Shown here: piece after piece, positions 52,023 to 61,765 of the stretch | How the letters are laid out: every line of letters begins with the position of its first letter | Position numbering within the stretch: position 1 is the first letter of the stretch | Source: Ryuthela nishihirai | Taxonomy: Eukaryota > Arthropoda > Arachnida > Araneae > Heptathelidae | Length of the DNA: 64,000 bases | Assembly (NCBI GenBank): GCA_038380435.1 | Contig: JAWZYU010000034.1 | Location: 3,392,704 to 3,456,703 of the forward strand | Reading direction: 5' to 3' | Translations under genes and position numbers: made by a program | Notes under the pieces: generated by a model | What the model was told of the DNA's origin: nothing | Seen by the model: only the letters and a program-made list of their open reading frames with translations | Database searches by the model: none

Positions 52023-52251
52023 TACACTAAGTAATTACCACTTTTGAGTCGATTCACATTTTAAAGAAACAATTGTCTTGAGCTGGTTTGGATACGAACC
52101 CACGACCTCCAGATAACATGTCAAGTGCTCTGGACCACTCAACTACCAGCCGCCGATCAAGATCTCCTCTAATTGATGATATCCCACCCCGATCAAGACA
52201 ATTTTTTCTCTAAAATTTGAATCGACTCAAAAGTGTTAATTACATAGTGTA
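52023..52251. mobile_element. 229-bp MITE with TIRs and an internal tRNA-like segment
   Basis: Left arm TACACTAAGTAATTACCACT and right arm its complement, both continuing into TTTTGAGTCGATTC and CAATTGTCTTGA (about 67 bp). TA flanks. The interior (52085-52155), read on the minus strand, has GCTGGTAGTTGAGTGGTC (A-box-like) and GTGGGTTCGTATCC (B-box-like) with matching acceptor-like ends (GCTGGT / ACCAGC). It inserted between RT coding blocks. Confidence 0.78.
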
Positions 52252-52463
52252 TAGCAAATCTGTTACCTGAAGCTCTGATTGTGCATCTTAAATCCTTCAA
52301 AAACTCCTGGACTACTTGCACAGTACCTGATTCATGGAAGGCAACACACATCATGACTATCTTGAAGCAGGGAAAGCCCACCACTGAGCGGTCCTCTTAC
52401 AGGCCCATTGTTCTATCATCTTTCCTCTGCAAGACCCTAGAGAGACTAGTCCTTGACGTTCAG

Positions 52464-52846
52464 GGGCGGGGGTGGCTCAGTCGGTAGCGCGCCAGGCTCG
52501 TAATCTGTAGTTCCCAGGTTCGAGTCCCACTGGGTCAGCGTTGAGATTTATCTCCGCAAAATTTCCCCGCCCTGCCCACGGTCAGTAGGGCACACCGATG
52601 GGCTTGAAAAGGCCGCCGTCCGTCGGATGGGACGTTAAGCCGTGGCCCCGTGTGCGGGAGAGCCATACCCTGTGCACGTTAAAGAACACGCTGGATGGCC
52701 TTGACGGGAGGCTACCATCTGTCTCCCAACAGCTGTTCCAGTGGGTCCCCTCCCCCAACCTTCTCTGAGCCTTCGGGGTCCTTGTGGCCTGGCCATTTAG
52801 CCCATGGTGTGCAAAAAAGTGCCGCTCAGAGGTAAAACAACCCAAC
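52464..52846 (+). mobile_element. SINE-A, full length
   Basis: 13-bp duplication CCTTGACGTTCAG (52451-52463, 52847-52859) inside the LINE RT. Confidence 0.93.
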
Positions 52847-54632
52847 CCTTGACGTTCAGAATGGTATGTAGAGTCCAAGGGCCTCCTCCCTGACAGCCTC
52901 TTGGGTTTCCGCAAAGGGATGTACACGTCCGATAATCTTATCGACTTCACCTCCGCTGCTGAACAGGCACTATCCAAGGGACAACGAATATAAATCGTGG
53001 CAATCACGGTGCACCGCATTACTGAGACTGCTTATCACCATAAGGGACTTGTCATTAAAACCACTATAAACTAAAAAGGTTCCTGTCCTTTAAGCTTGCC
53101 TTACATTGTACCTCCCTACAGCGGGAGAAGACCTTTGTGAAGAGAAAAGACTAGTCCCTGTCTTCTTGGACATTCAGAAGGCATTCGACTCCCTTTCCCA
53201 TTCGGATATTCTCTATAGGCCCCATGATCTCGGCCTCAGAGGCAATATGAGCCACTGGATCTGGAATGACTCTTCAAAAGGATGGTTCATGTGAAGCTGG
53301 GCAACATGCTTAGTTCCTCCCACACTATCAATCATGGAGTGTCTCAAGAGGGTGTCCTAAGTCCCATGTTACTGAGCATCTTGTTGTCAGGCCTACACTC
53401 TCGACTCGAGAATAGAGTGGGTTTCCATCTAAACGGATGACATCTGCTTCTGGTTCCCTAGACAGGACTCATTCTATGCTCAGCTCAAGATGAAACGAAC
53501 TGTGGCCACAGTCATCAAGTTCTTCGACAAAGTCTCATTCTTTCCACCGATAAGACTATATCGATGGTTCTTACAAACAGATGTCTTCTGCCCTCCTTCC
53601 ATGGCCTCATGCTTGGACCAGACCACATCAAGGTCGTCAAAAAGCATAAGTTCCTTGGTGTGGTCCTTAACAACAGGATGACCTGGGGACCTCATATCCA
53701 GCATCTTAAGACAGTTGCCACAGTGCAGAGAAATATACTGTCTTTCCTTGTTGGTACTGGGGAAGTTCCTGCAAGACCCTCCTCGTTTTATACCGGCACT
53801 TGATCCTCTCCCACGCCAACTACAGTGGCCACCTTTTGAGCAATGCCTCTGCTTCACTGCTGAGCAAGTTGACCACTGAATACACTATATCTCTGCGCCT
53901 CTGTCTCGGACTCTGCCCTAACACACCAAATGCGTCTGTCATTGCAGAGGCTGATGACATGCCTTTCCGCCTGCACCGGAAGAGAGCTATACTGTGTCAT
54001 CTCTCGAAGCTTCATTCCCCCCACTTTAACCACGAACTTCTCAGGAAGTTGCAAGATAGAACAGACTGTTCCATCGCCGTGTCTGCCACCGACTTCTATG
54101 ACCGAGTCGTCCCTGCTAGCTCCACTGCTGGCAATACGCTCTTCCCTGACCTTCCACCTGGAGGAACATGATCTTTTCATCAATGTCACTGTCCCTTCCC
54201 TAGGTCGAAAGAGCGACTCAGATCCAGTGGCCGTTAGATTTGCCACATGCAGCACACCCGAGACTGTATCTCACGTTCTGCGCAACTGCTCCGCTATAAT
54301 GCCGAAAGAGAAGCTTTGTCCTGAGAGTTTCATGCTATCGGAACCACTGACTGCTCCATCACCTCTCTACTTGGTAACCACCACAATTTGAAGCTGCAGC
54401 GAACCCCCTTCCGACTTGTCACTGATTTCTTTCAGAACGTTGGCCTCTTCTGCAAGATCTAATGTTTTTTTCCCCTTTTACGAGATTAGTACTCTTAATA
54501 GTCCCGAGAGATAGCTGAGAGGCAATCTCTTCTGTCTCTGCTTTCTCATCCTCTTGTTATGACTGGTGTAGGGAGCTCCTCATTGCAGGCTAATTTCACT
54601 ATGAACTAACAACACTTTGAACCTTGAAACAA

Positions 54633-54870
54633 AATGGCAGTAATGTCGCCTAATTTGCAAGAAAGCCGCATTTACCGTTTGCACCTGACAATATGGGGTT
54701 ATTTGAAAAGCAGAGTTTACCAAGGCATTGTTGAATCGCTTGCTGAACTAAAGGCAAGAATAACACAGCATGTTGCCACCATTTAACGAGACATGTCTCT
54801 AACAACTGTGGACCATGCCGTATTACATTTTCACCACATTTTAGCATACGAATGGTTCACATATTGAGAA
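54633..54870 (+). pseudogene. Mariner/Tc1 transposase C-terminal remnant (second copy)
   Basis: YLKSRVYQGIVESLAELKAR, then ITQHVATI, stop, RDMSLTTVDHAVLHFHHI and a natural-looking end (LAYEWFTY). Same family as 50579-51195 at about 90% by eye, but not identical, so the two are not a target duplication of the LINE between them. Confidence 0.78.
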
Positions 54871-55208
54871 TCTTGATTTGTAAAATAAAGGTTATGTTTG
54901 TTCAACTTGGTATTTTCTTTATTTTAGCGCACCCACGCCACCTTGTGGCACTAACCCCACCTAATTATTTTATTCGCAAAACCTCTACCCCATCTTCTTA
55001 TTAAGGTATCCACCACTTTTCACAATGGTCCGTCGAGTAGATACTTTTCTACATCGCTCTGAGTACTGTCAGTTTAATCATTACCACCCTATATATTTCC
55101 CTAATTGGAAAGAAATTTTCTGTAAAAAATATCAGAACTGTCTTCTGATTCATTCTAGTCAGACAACACGTCCCACACTCACACACACTTACTCTTAAAT
55201 TTATATCA
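54871..55208. other. Intergenic, no feature seen
   Basis: Contains a possible AATAAA-type site at 54889 just after the transposase remnant. No gene. Confidence 0.35.
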
Positions 55209-55218
55209 CCTTGGTTTA

Positions 55219-55611
55219 TAGGGGCGGGAGTGGCTCAGTCGGTAGCGCGCCAGGCTCGTAATCTGTAGTTCCCAGGTTCGAGTCCCAGCTGGGTCAGCGT
55301 TGAGATTTATCTCCGCAAAATTCCCCGCCCTGCCTACGGTCAGTAGGGGACACCAATGGGCTTGGAAAGGGCGCCGTCCGTCGGATGGGACGTTAAGCCG
55401 TGGCCCCGTGTGTGGGAGAGCCATACCCTGTGCACGTTAAAGAACACGCTGGATGGCCTTGACGGGAGGCTACCATCTGTCTCCCAACAGCTGTTCCAGT
55501 GGGTCCCCTCCCCCAACCTTCTCTGAGCCTTCGGGGTCCATGTGACCTGGCCATTTAGCCAATGGTGTGCAAAAAAGTGCCGCTCAGAGGTAAAACAACC
55601 CAACAACCCAA
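55219..55611 (+). mobile_element. SINE-A, full length
   Basis: 10-bp duplication CCTTGGTTTA (55209-55218, 55612-55621); the tail has one extra CAACAACCCA. Confidence 0.92.
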
Positions 55612-55621
55612 CCTTGGTTTA

Positions 55622-56318
55622 AACGTGACATTCTATTATATCCCCATTCAAATACGGAAATTGCAGTAAATACGCTATTAATTAGAATCATTACCTGAAA
55701 AGATGTATTCTTGATTAGTGGGCTGCTGAATTAAAGAAAAGCTTTAATATTTATTTATATTTCTAACTATTATTATGCTGCTGATGAATATGTGACGTCC
55801 ACTAACGTACAATTATGAAGTACTTTAAGCACAAGTTGTTAACTAGTTAGGATATGTATAGGAGATAATCGACTTTAGAATTTTTAAAGAATCTGTACAC
55901 CTCTAGTGAAATATTTCCAAATCTTTCATTTTAAAGAAAGTAGTAATTATTTCTACTCATAATCCAGGCATATAACATATATCACAAAAATTCATACATG
56001 TAACAATACAAATGGTGCAAACACAAAGCCAACAAAAATAGAAACCACACACATACATTTAGTTATTACATGCCGAAACCAAGGGGATGAACTGCCCGTC
56101 CAGGTTCCGTTTTAATTAGCAACAACATATTAAAACTCTAGGCAACCAATGGTGGGAATAAAAATGAATTCTTAATATAATTTGATACATCAATAATAAA
56201 GGAAAAGGGTACGTTAGTGTTCATTAATTATAAATAAAAGATTTGAACGATTGACCAAAAGTAAGATTCCTAACAATCAAAATATGTGCATGCAATTGCT
56301 TTTTGAAGACAGTCAAAT
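55622..56318. other. A+T-rich intergenic DNA
   Basis: No gene, RNA or repeat recognised. Confidence 0.4.
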
Positions 56319-56320
56319 TA

Positions 56321-57602
56321 AGCTCACTGGACAAAAAATTAGTCACCCCTGACTGAATGTTACCTAATAGCGTGTAACACCTCCATGCGACCGAAGAACA
56401 GCCGAAATCCTGTCTGGCATAGATGACACCAGTGCGATGATGGACATCAATATTCATCGACTCTTCCAGCAGCAAATGCCGCAGTTCAGCCAGATTGGCC
56501 GGATAGCTGGGACGTCGCTTCACTCGTTGCCCCAAATATTCCCACAAGTTTTATGTGGGATTCAAATCCGGGAATTTGGCGGGCCAGTCGAGATGTTCGA
56601 AGGCTTCAGAATGCTCGTCGTGCCAATCTGACACACTTCGAGCCCTGTGCACGCGACAATTGTCATCTTGGAAGACTAGGGTATCCTTCTGGTGTCACTG
56701 TGGATATGCTGCAAATGGTCGTCCAGTAGGCAACATATGATAGTCCGGTAGCTCCATATAGCCCTTCTGGTTCAAGTGTGACGTCACCGCAACCAAAGGA
56801 CCTATTTCGTCGTATGTGAAACACCCCAGAACATCACAGAGCCTCCTCCAGCTTGAACATAACCTTGCACACAGTCTGCATGGAAGACGTCATGCGGCTT
56901 ATTATATACCCGTCGCCTCGCATCATTCGAGAACAAGCAAAACGTCGCTCATCCGACCAGATCACACGCTTCCAAGAGTTTACAGAGAAATCCAGTCTTT
57001 GTGGCGCAGCACCCATTGTAGCCGTGCAGCCTTGTGCAGAGCTGTTAACATGGGTCTCTTCCGCAGTATTCTGCTCCAGACATCCATGGCATGCAGTTCC
57101 CTTCGGAGTGTTCATTCAGAAACAGCTTGTTGTAGGCCTGCATTGACTGACTGGAGTATTTCCTGCCTTGTTGAAAGTGGTTTGCCCTTATCCCTTATAG
57201 AGAGTGACACACTGTGGTGGTCCCTATGTGAGCACAGTCTTTCTGCCGCAGTTCTGGAGACAATTAGCGATGAACTGCGATGTACGCCACTGCTGGAAGA
57301 CCCTTTGGACAATACATTTGAACACATCTGCAAAGGTAGTAAATTCTTGTATACTATGCCCTTTGGCTGGGCCAAAAGCAATAACATTTTTTTGCCTCAC
57401 ATTCACATCTTTGGCACAGCCTATGTTCAGGGAGCAACTAACACACACGTGGCACACAACCATTTCTTGTCAGTCTATGAACCCCGTAGCACAACGCACA
57501 GCTATTTGTAGGACGCGTTTATTACTAGTGCACCTTCTGTTACTGTCGAACGGACGTAACCCTCTGATGGTGGGAAATGACTCATTTTTTGTCCGTTGAG
57601 CT
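56321..57602 (-). pseudogene. Tc1-like transposon with decayed transposase
   Basis: Ends AGCTCACTGGACAAAAAATT and its imperfect complement (ATTTTTTGTCCGTTGAGCT) with TA at 56319-56320 and 57603-57604. Minus-strand coding blocks: GAAPQRLDFSVNSWKRVIWSDERRF (in pieces; second catalytic-type D in SDERRF) at 57010-56940 and a C-terminal MWEYLGQRVKRRP, NLAELRHLLLEE at 56547-56460. Several stops and frameshifts separate them. Tc1 family by ends and motifs. Confidence 0.83.
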
Positions 57603-57612
57603 TATTTGTCTC

Positions 57613-57994
57613 GGGGCGGGGTGGCTCAGTCGGTAGCGCGCCAGGCTCGTAATCTGTAGTTCCCAGGTTCGAGTCCCAGCTGGGTCAGGGTTGAGATTTA
57701 TCTCCGCAAAAATCCCCGCCTTGCCCACGGTCAGTAGGGGACACCGATGGGCTTGGAAAGGTCGCCGTCCGTCGGATGTGACGTTAAGCCGTGGCCCCGT
57801 GTGCGGGAGAGCCACACCCTGTGCACGTTAAAGAACACGCTGGATGGCCTTGACGGGAGGCTACCATCTGTCTCCCAACAGCTGTTCCAGTGGGTCCCCT
57901 CCCCCAACCTTCTCTGAGCCTTCGGGGTCGATGTGACCTGGCCATTTAGCCCATGGTGTGCAAAAAAGTGCCGCTCAGAGGTAAAACAACCCAA
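57613..57994 (+). mobile_element. SINE-A, full length
   Basis: 12-bp duplication CTTATTTGTCTC (57601-57612, 57995-58006). The left copy overlaps the last bases of the Tc1-like element, so the SINE inserted at its edge afterwards. Confidence 0.93.
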
Positions 57995-58034
57995 CTTATT
58001 TGTCTCTATAACTGAGGTGGTAGGGCAAATTATA

Positions 58035-59206
58035 CACTAACTTCCGGATATCCAGAACTTAAACATCCAGAATTCTCATGAAACGGGAATAAATTTCAAA
58101 TTGAAATAATAAATTTTCTGAGATTAAAGTTTAGGTTAGTTTCAGTGTTCTCGTGTCTAGGATTCCACTGACTTTTAACTTTCAAAAATTCTCTTTCACA
58201 TTTCGTTATTAGAGAAAATTCAACACTTCGGTATTCAGCGCCATATGGCTACCAATATTACAATTCTTTCTATGAAAGCTTTCAGGGAATAAAAGTAAAT
58301 AGATATCTCCCCAAGCAGCTGCTTACCGCAGAGATATGATAGTAGCCTGTCAGTTTATACGCCATAGTAGGAAGGTCTATGAGGATGGCGGGACCTCAGG
58401 AGAAAAAACAATACAAGCAGCAGGAGCTCGAACCCAGGTCCCTTTCTCAGTGACCAAGTGCGCTAACCGTTCGGTCAAGGACGGCAGAGTGATTAACGCG
58501 CTTGGCTATTGAACTTTGGGAAGCATTTGCTAAAATCCCTGACAATTATATTTTAGATATTTAGATTTGTATCAAGGCATTATACTTCATTTTCCTTTTT
58601 TTAAATGCATTTTATTACAACAAAGGATTGAATATAAATTGCACTTACGGTATTTGCTTTGCATAAAAGTATATTCCATGCAACCGGCAGATTCCTCTAA
58701 ACGTCAACTTCCATTCACCATAAATGCCAGATAACCGGGAGCATTGTCACATCCTGTAACGTTGAAACTACAACACCAGAAAGAGATGGCAAAATTCAAC
58801 TGATATACATTTTGATACAAAACAAAAACCGTAAGTGCAATCTTGTATTCAGGCATTAATTGAAATAAAAATGTAGTTAAGAACAACGAAAATTAAGTAT
58901 AATGCCCTAAATGCAAAGGTAAATATCCAAAATATAATTATTGGGAACTTCGGGAACTGCTTCGCTGAAACCCACCGTAGAAAATCATGGAAAGAATTGT
59001 AATATTGGCCTCCGGATGGCGCTGACTACGGAAGTGCCGAATTTTCTCTAATAACGAAATGTGAAAGAGAAATTTGAGATAAGTAAAGCCAGTGGAATCC
59101 GAGACACGAGAATAAGGAAACTAAGTTAAACGTTAATTTCAGAAAATTTATTCCGGTTGCGTGAGAATTCTGGAAGTTTGAATACCGGATAACCGGGAGT
59201 TTACTG
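58035..59206. mobile_element. 1.17-kb foldback element (pogo-like ends), TA target
   Basis: The outer arms (58035-58270 and 58985-59206) are inverted repeats: CTTCCGGATATCC at the left against the complement of CCGGATAACCGGGAG at the right, through ATTTCGTTATTAGAGAAAAT to TACAATTCTTTC. A second inverted pair continues inward (GGCATTATACTTCATTTTCC against its complement near 58885; TTGCACTTACGGT against ACCGTAAGTGCAA). TA flanks (58033-58034, 59207-59208). CAGTAAACTCCCGGTTATCC on the right strand resembles pogo/Tigger ends (recollection). No coding. SINE-B inserted in the left arm. Confidence 0.82.
58305..58497 (-). mobile_element. SINE-B
   Basis: CAAGCAGCTGCTTACCGCAG, GGCGGGACCTCAGGAGAAAA and tRNA head (GAGCTCGAACCCAGG .. 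GCGCTAACCGTTCGGTC). It interrupts the left arm of the foldback, so it is younger than that element. Confidence 0.8.
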
Positions 59207-59414
59207 TACATTTATTTTCCTATCGAATCAGTTATAGTGATAAATATCGAATAAAATATTATTCCATCGGAATCCAAAGTTCAGTGTCTCTGGCAAGAGT
59301 CGGTCGGGAAAGCATCTTTTTCCGGTACAATATTAAATGTAAAGAAAAATACGGGGATGGGTAATTCAAGGACTACCGTCGGAAAATATTATTACTTTAT
59401 GACATGGTCATCCG

Positions 59415-60960
59415 ACCTATTATTTTACATGCTTCCTTAATTTGGGCGAATACCACGACCTATTATTTTACATCCTTCCTTAATTTGGGCGAATACCACG
59501 ACCTATTATTTTACATGCTTCCTTAATTTGGGCGAATACCACGACCTATTATTTTACATGCTTCCTTAATTTGGGCGAATACCACGACCTATTATTTTAC
59601 ATGCTTCCTTAATTTGGGCGAATACCACGACCTATTATTTTACATGCTTCCTTAATTTGGGCGAATACCACGACCTATTATTTTACATGCTTCCTTAATT
59701 TGGGCGAATACCACGACCTATTATTTTACATGCTTCCTTAATTTGGGCGAATACCACGACCTATTATTTTACATGCTTCCTTAATTTGGGCGAATACCAC
59801 GACCTATTATTTTACATCCTTCCTTAATTTGGGCGAATACCACGACCTATTATTTTACATCCTTCCTTAATTTGGGCGAATACCACGACCTATTATTTTA
59901 CATGCTTCCTTAATTTGGGCGAATACCACGACCTATTATTTTACACCCTTCCTTAATTTGGGCGAATACCACGACCTATTATTTTACATGCTTCCTTAAT
60001 TTGGGCGAATACCACGACCTATTATTTTACATGCTTCCTTAATTTGGGCGAATACCACGACCTATTATTTTACATGCTTCCTTAATTTGGGCGAATACCA
60101 CGACCTATTATTTTACATGCTTCCTTAATTTGGGCGAATACCACGACCTATTATTTTACATGCTTCCTTAATGTGGGCGAATACCACGACCTATTATTTT
60201 ACATGCTTCCTTAATTTGGGCGAATACCACGACCTATTATTTTACATGCTTCCTTAATTTGGGCGAATACCACGACCTATTATTTTACATCCTTCCTTAA
60301 TTTGGGCGAATACCACGACCTATTATTTTACATGCTTCCTTAATTTGGGCGAATACCACGACCTATTATTTTACATGCTTCCTTAATTTGGGCGAATACC
60401 ACGACCTATTATTTTATATGCTTCCTTAATTTGGGCGAATACCACGACCTATTATTTTACATCCTTCCTTAATTTGGGCGAATACCACGACCTATTATTT
60501 TACATGCTTCCTTAATTTGGGCGAATACCACGACCTATTATTTTACATGCTTCCTTAATTTGGGCGAATACCACGACCTATTATTTTACATGTTTCCTTA
60601 ATTTGGGCGAATACCACGACCTATTATTTTACATGTTTCCTTAATTTGGGCGAATACCACGACCTATTATTTTACATGCTTCCTTAATTTGGGCGAATTC
60701 CACGACCTATTATTTTACATCCTTCCTTAATTTGGGCGAATACCACGACCTATTATTTTACATGCTTCCTTAATTTGGGCGAATACCACGACCTATTATT
60801 TTACATGCTTCCTTAATTTGGGCGAATACCACGACCTATTATTTTACATGCTTCCTTAATTTGGGCGAATACCACGACCTATTATTTTACATGCTTCCTT
60901 AATTTGGGCGAATACCACGACCTATTATTTTACATGCTTCCTTATTTGGGCGAATACCAC
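59415..60960. repeat. 43-bp minisatellite, 36 copies, in Jockey RT
   Basis: Unit ACCTATTATTTTACATGCTT plus CCTTAATTTGGGCGAATACCACG, 36 times, more than 97% alike. Variation is concentrated at one site (CATGC, CATCC, CACCC, CATGT, TATGC). One unit encodes RPIILHASLIWANT in frame 1; since 43 is not a multiple of 3, the array cannot stay in frame. The last unit lacks 2 bp. Confidence 0.97.
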
Positions 60961-61223
60961 TTCTAAGAACATTCGCAAGATCTAGGTCTTGCAGAGTAAG
61001 ATTCTGTGATGTGCGGTCGATGCCCCTGGTTTGCAATCAACAGACAGTTACATAAAGACCTGGTCATCGACCATATTTACTCTTACATCGAGTCTGTCTC
61101 ACGACATTTCTTTGAGGCAGTTCAGAGTAACCCTCATGAGATCATATCTTGCTTATTCGACTATGATCACGAAGTCCTTAATAGATACAAGAGGACTAAA
61201 ATGATGGCTTTCTCTAAAGAAAG

Positions 61224-61614
61224 GGGCGGGGGTGGCTCAGTCGGTAGCGCGCCAGGCTCGTAATCTGTAGTTCCTAGGTTCGAGTCCCAGCTGGGTCAGC
61301 GTTGAGATTTATCTCCGCAAAAATTCCCCGCCCTGCCCACGGTCAGTAGGGGATACCGATGGGCTTGGAAAGGCCGCCGTCCGTCGGATGAGACATTAAG
61401 CCGTGGCCCCGTGTGTGGGAGAGCCATACCCTGTGCACATTAAAGAATACGCTGGATGGCCTTGACGGGAGCTACCATCTGTCTCCCAACAGCTGTTTCC
61501 AGTGGGTCAGCTCCCCCAACCTTATCTGAGCCTTCGGGGTCCATGTGACCTGGCCATTTAGCCCATGGTGTGCAAAAAAGTGCCGCTCAGAGATAAAACA
61601 ACCCAACAACCCAA
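61224..61614 (+). mobile_element. SINE-A, full length
   Basis: 12-bp duplication CTCTAAAGAAAG (61212-61223, 61615-61626). Confidence 0.93.
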
Positions 61615-61765
61615 CTCTAAAGAAAGTTTCCCATTTTAGGTCTCTTGTACATTAGGGTGGGCCGAAAAAATTCAAAAATCTTTTTTTCAAGTCGTAATAC
61701 CGCGGAAAAGTTGCGAATTGGGGAGACTAAAAAGGGGTAAAAAAATAAATAAAATCGGTTTATAT

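Larger units (their letters stand above)
51196..54480 (+). pseudogene. Decayed I/Jockey-group LINE: endonuclease end and RT
   Basis: Plus-strand blocks with many frameshifts: endonuclease end (WGSDHFRC near 51288), linker and palm start (SALGPDGVSYTQL 51940), VPDSWKATHIMTILKQGKP and SSYRPIVLSSFLCKTLERLV at 52325-52460, then, after SINE-A, KGLLPDSLLGFRKGM (52880-52920), catalytic A box VPVFLDIQKAFDSLSHSD (53155-53205), HGVSQEGVLSPMLLSIL (53335-53385), TDDICFWF in place of YADD (53435-53460), FLGVVLNNRMTWGPHI (53650-53700), thumb-like RLCLGLCPNTPNASVIAEA (53900-53955) and a final Cys/His block TVSHVLRNCSA (54265-54300). No RNase H seen. Interrupted by a MITE (52023-52251) and SINE-A (52464-52846). 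It lies between two mariner remnants. Confidence 0.78.
59260..61640 (+). pseudogene. Jockey-type LINE, RT C-terminal remnant
   Basis: Plus strand: YDMVIRPIILHASLIWANT (about 59397-59455) is the conserved segment after the RT thumb of Jockey elements. After the minisatellite it resumes with TSKNIRKI, a stop, then VLQSKILR, APWFAINRQLHKDLVIDHIYSY, FFEAVQSNPH and CLFDYDHEVLNRYKRTKMM to 61215. This is the normal C-terminus. The catalytic RT part is absent. SINE-A (61224-61614) follows at the end of the homology. Confidence 0.8.

Noticed and set aside
50579..54870. Long direct repeats as an LTR pair around the 51196-54480 LINE
   Set aside because: The flanking repeats are coding remnants of a mariner transposase, lack TG..CA ends and are too diverged; the interior is a non-LTR element.
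57224..57599. Overlapping 79-131 aa frames on both strands
   Set aside because: Shadow frames of the decayed Tc1-like transposase; no independent support.
59415..60960. CRISPR-like regular array
   Set aside because: Units are contiguous 43-mers without distinct spacers, in a eukaryotic LINE remnant. It is a minisatellite.
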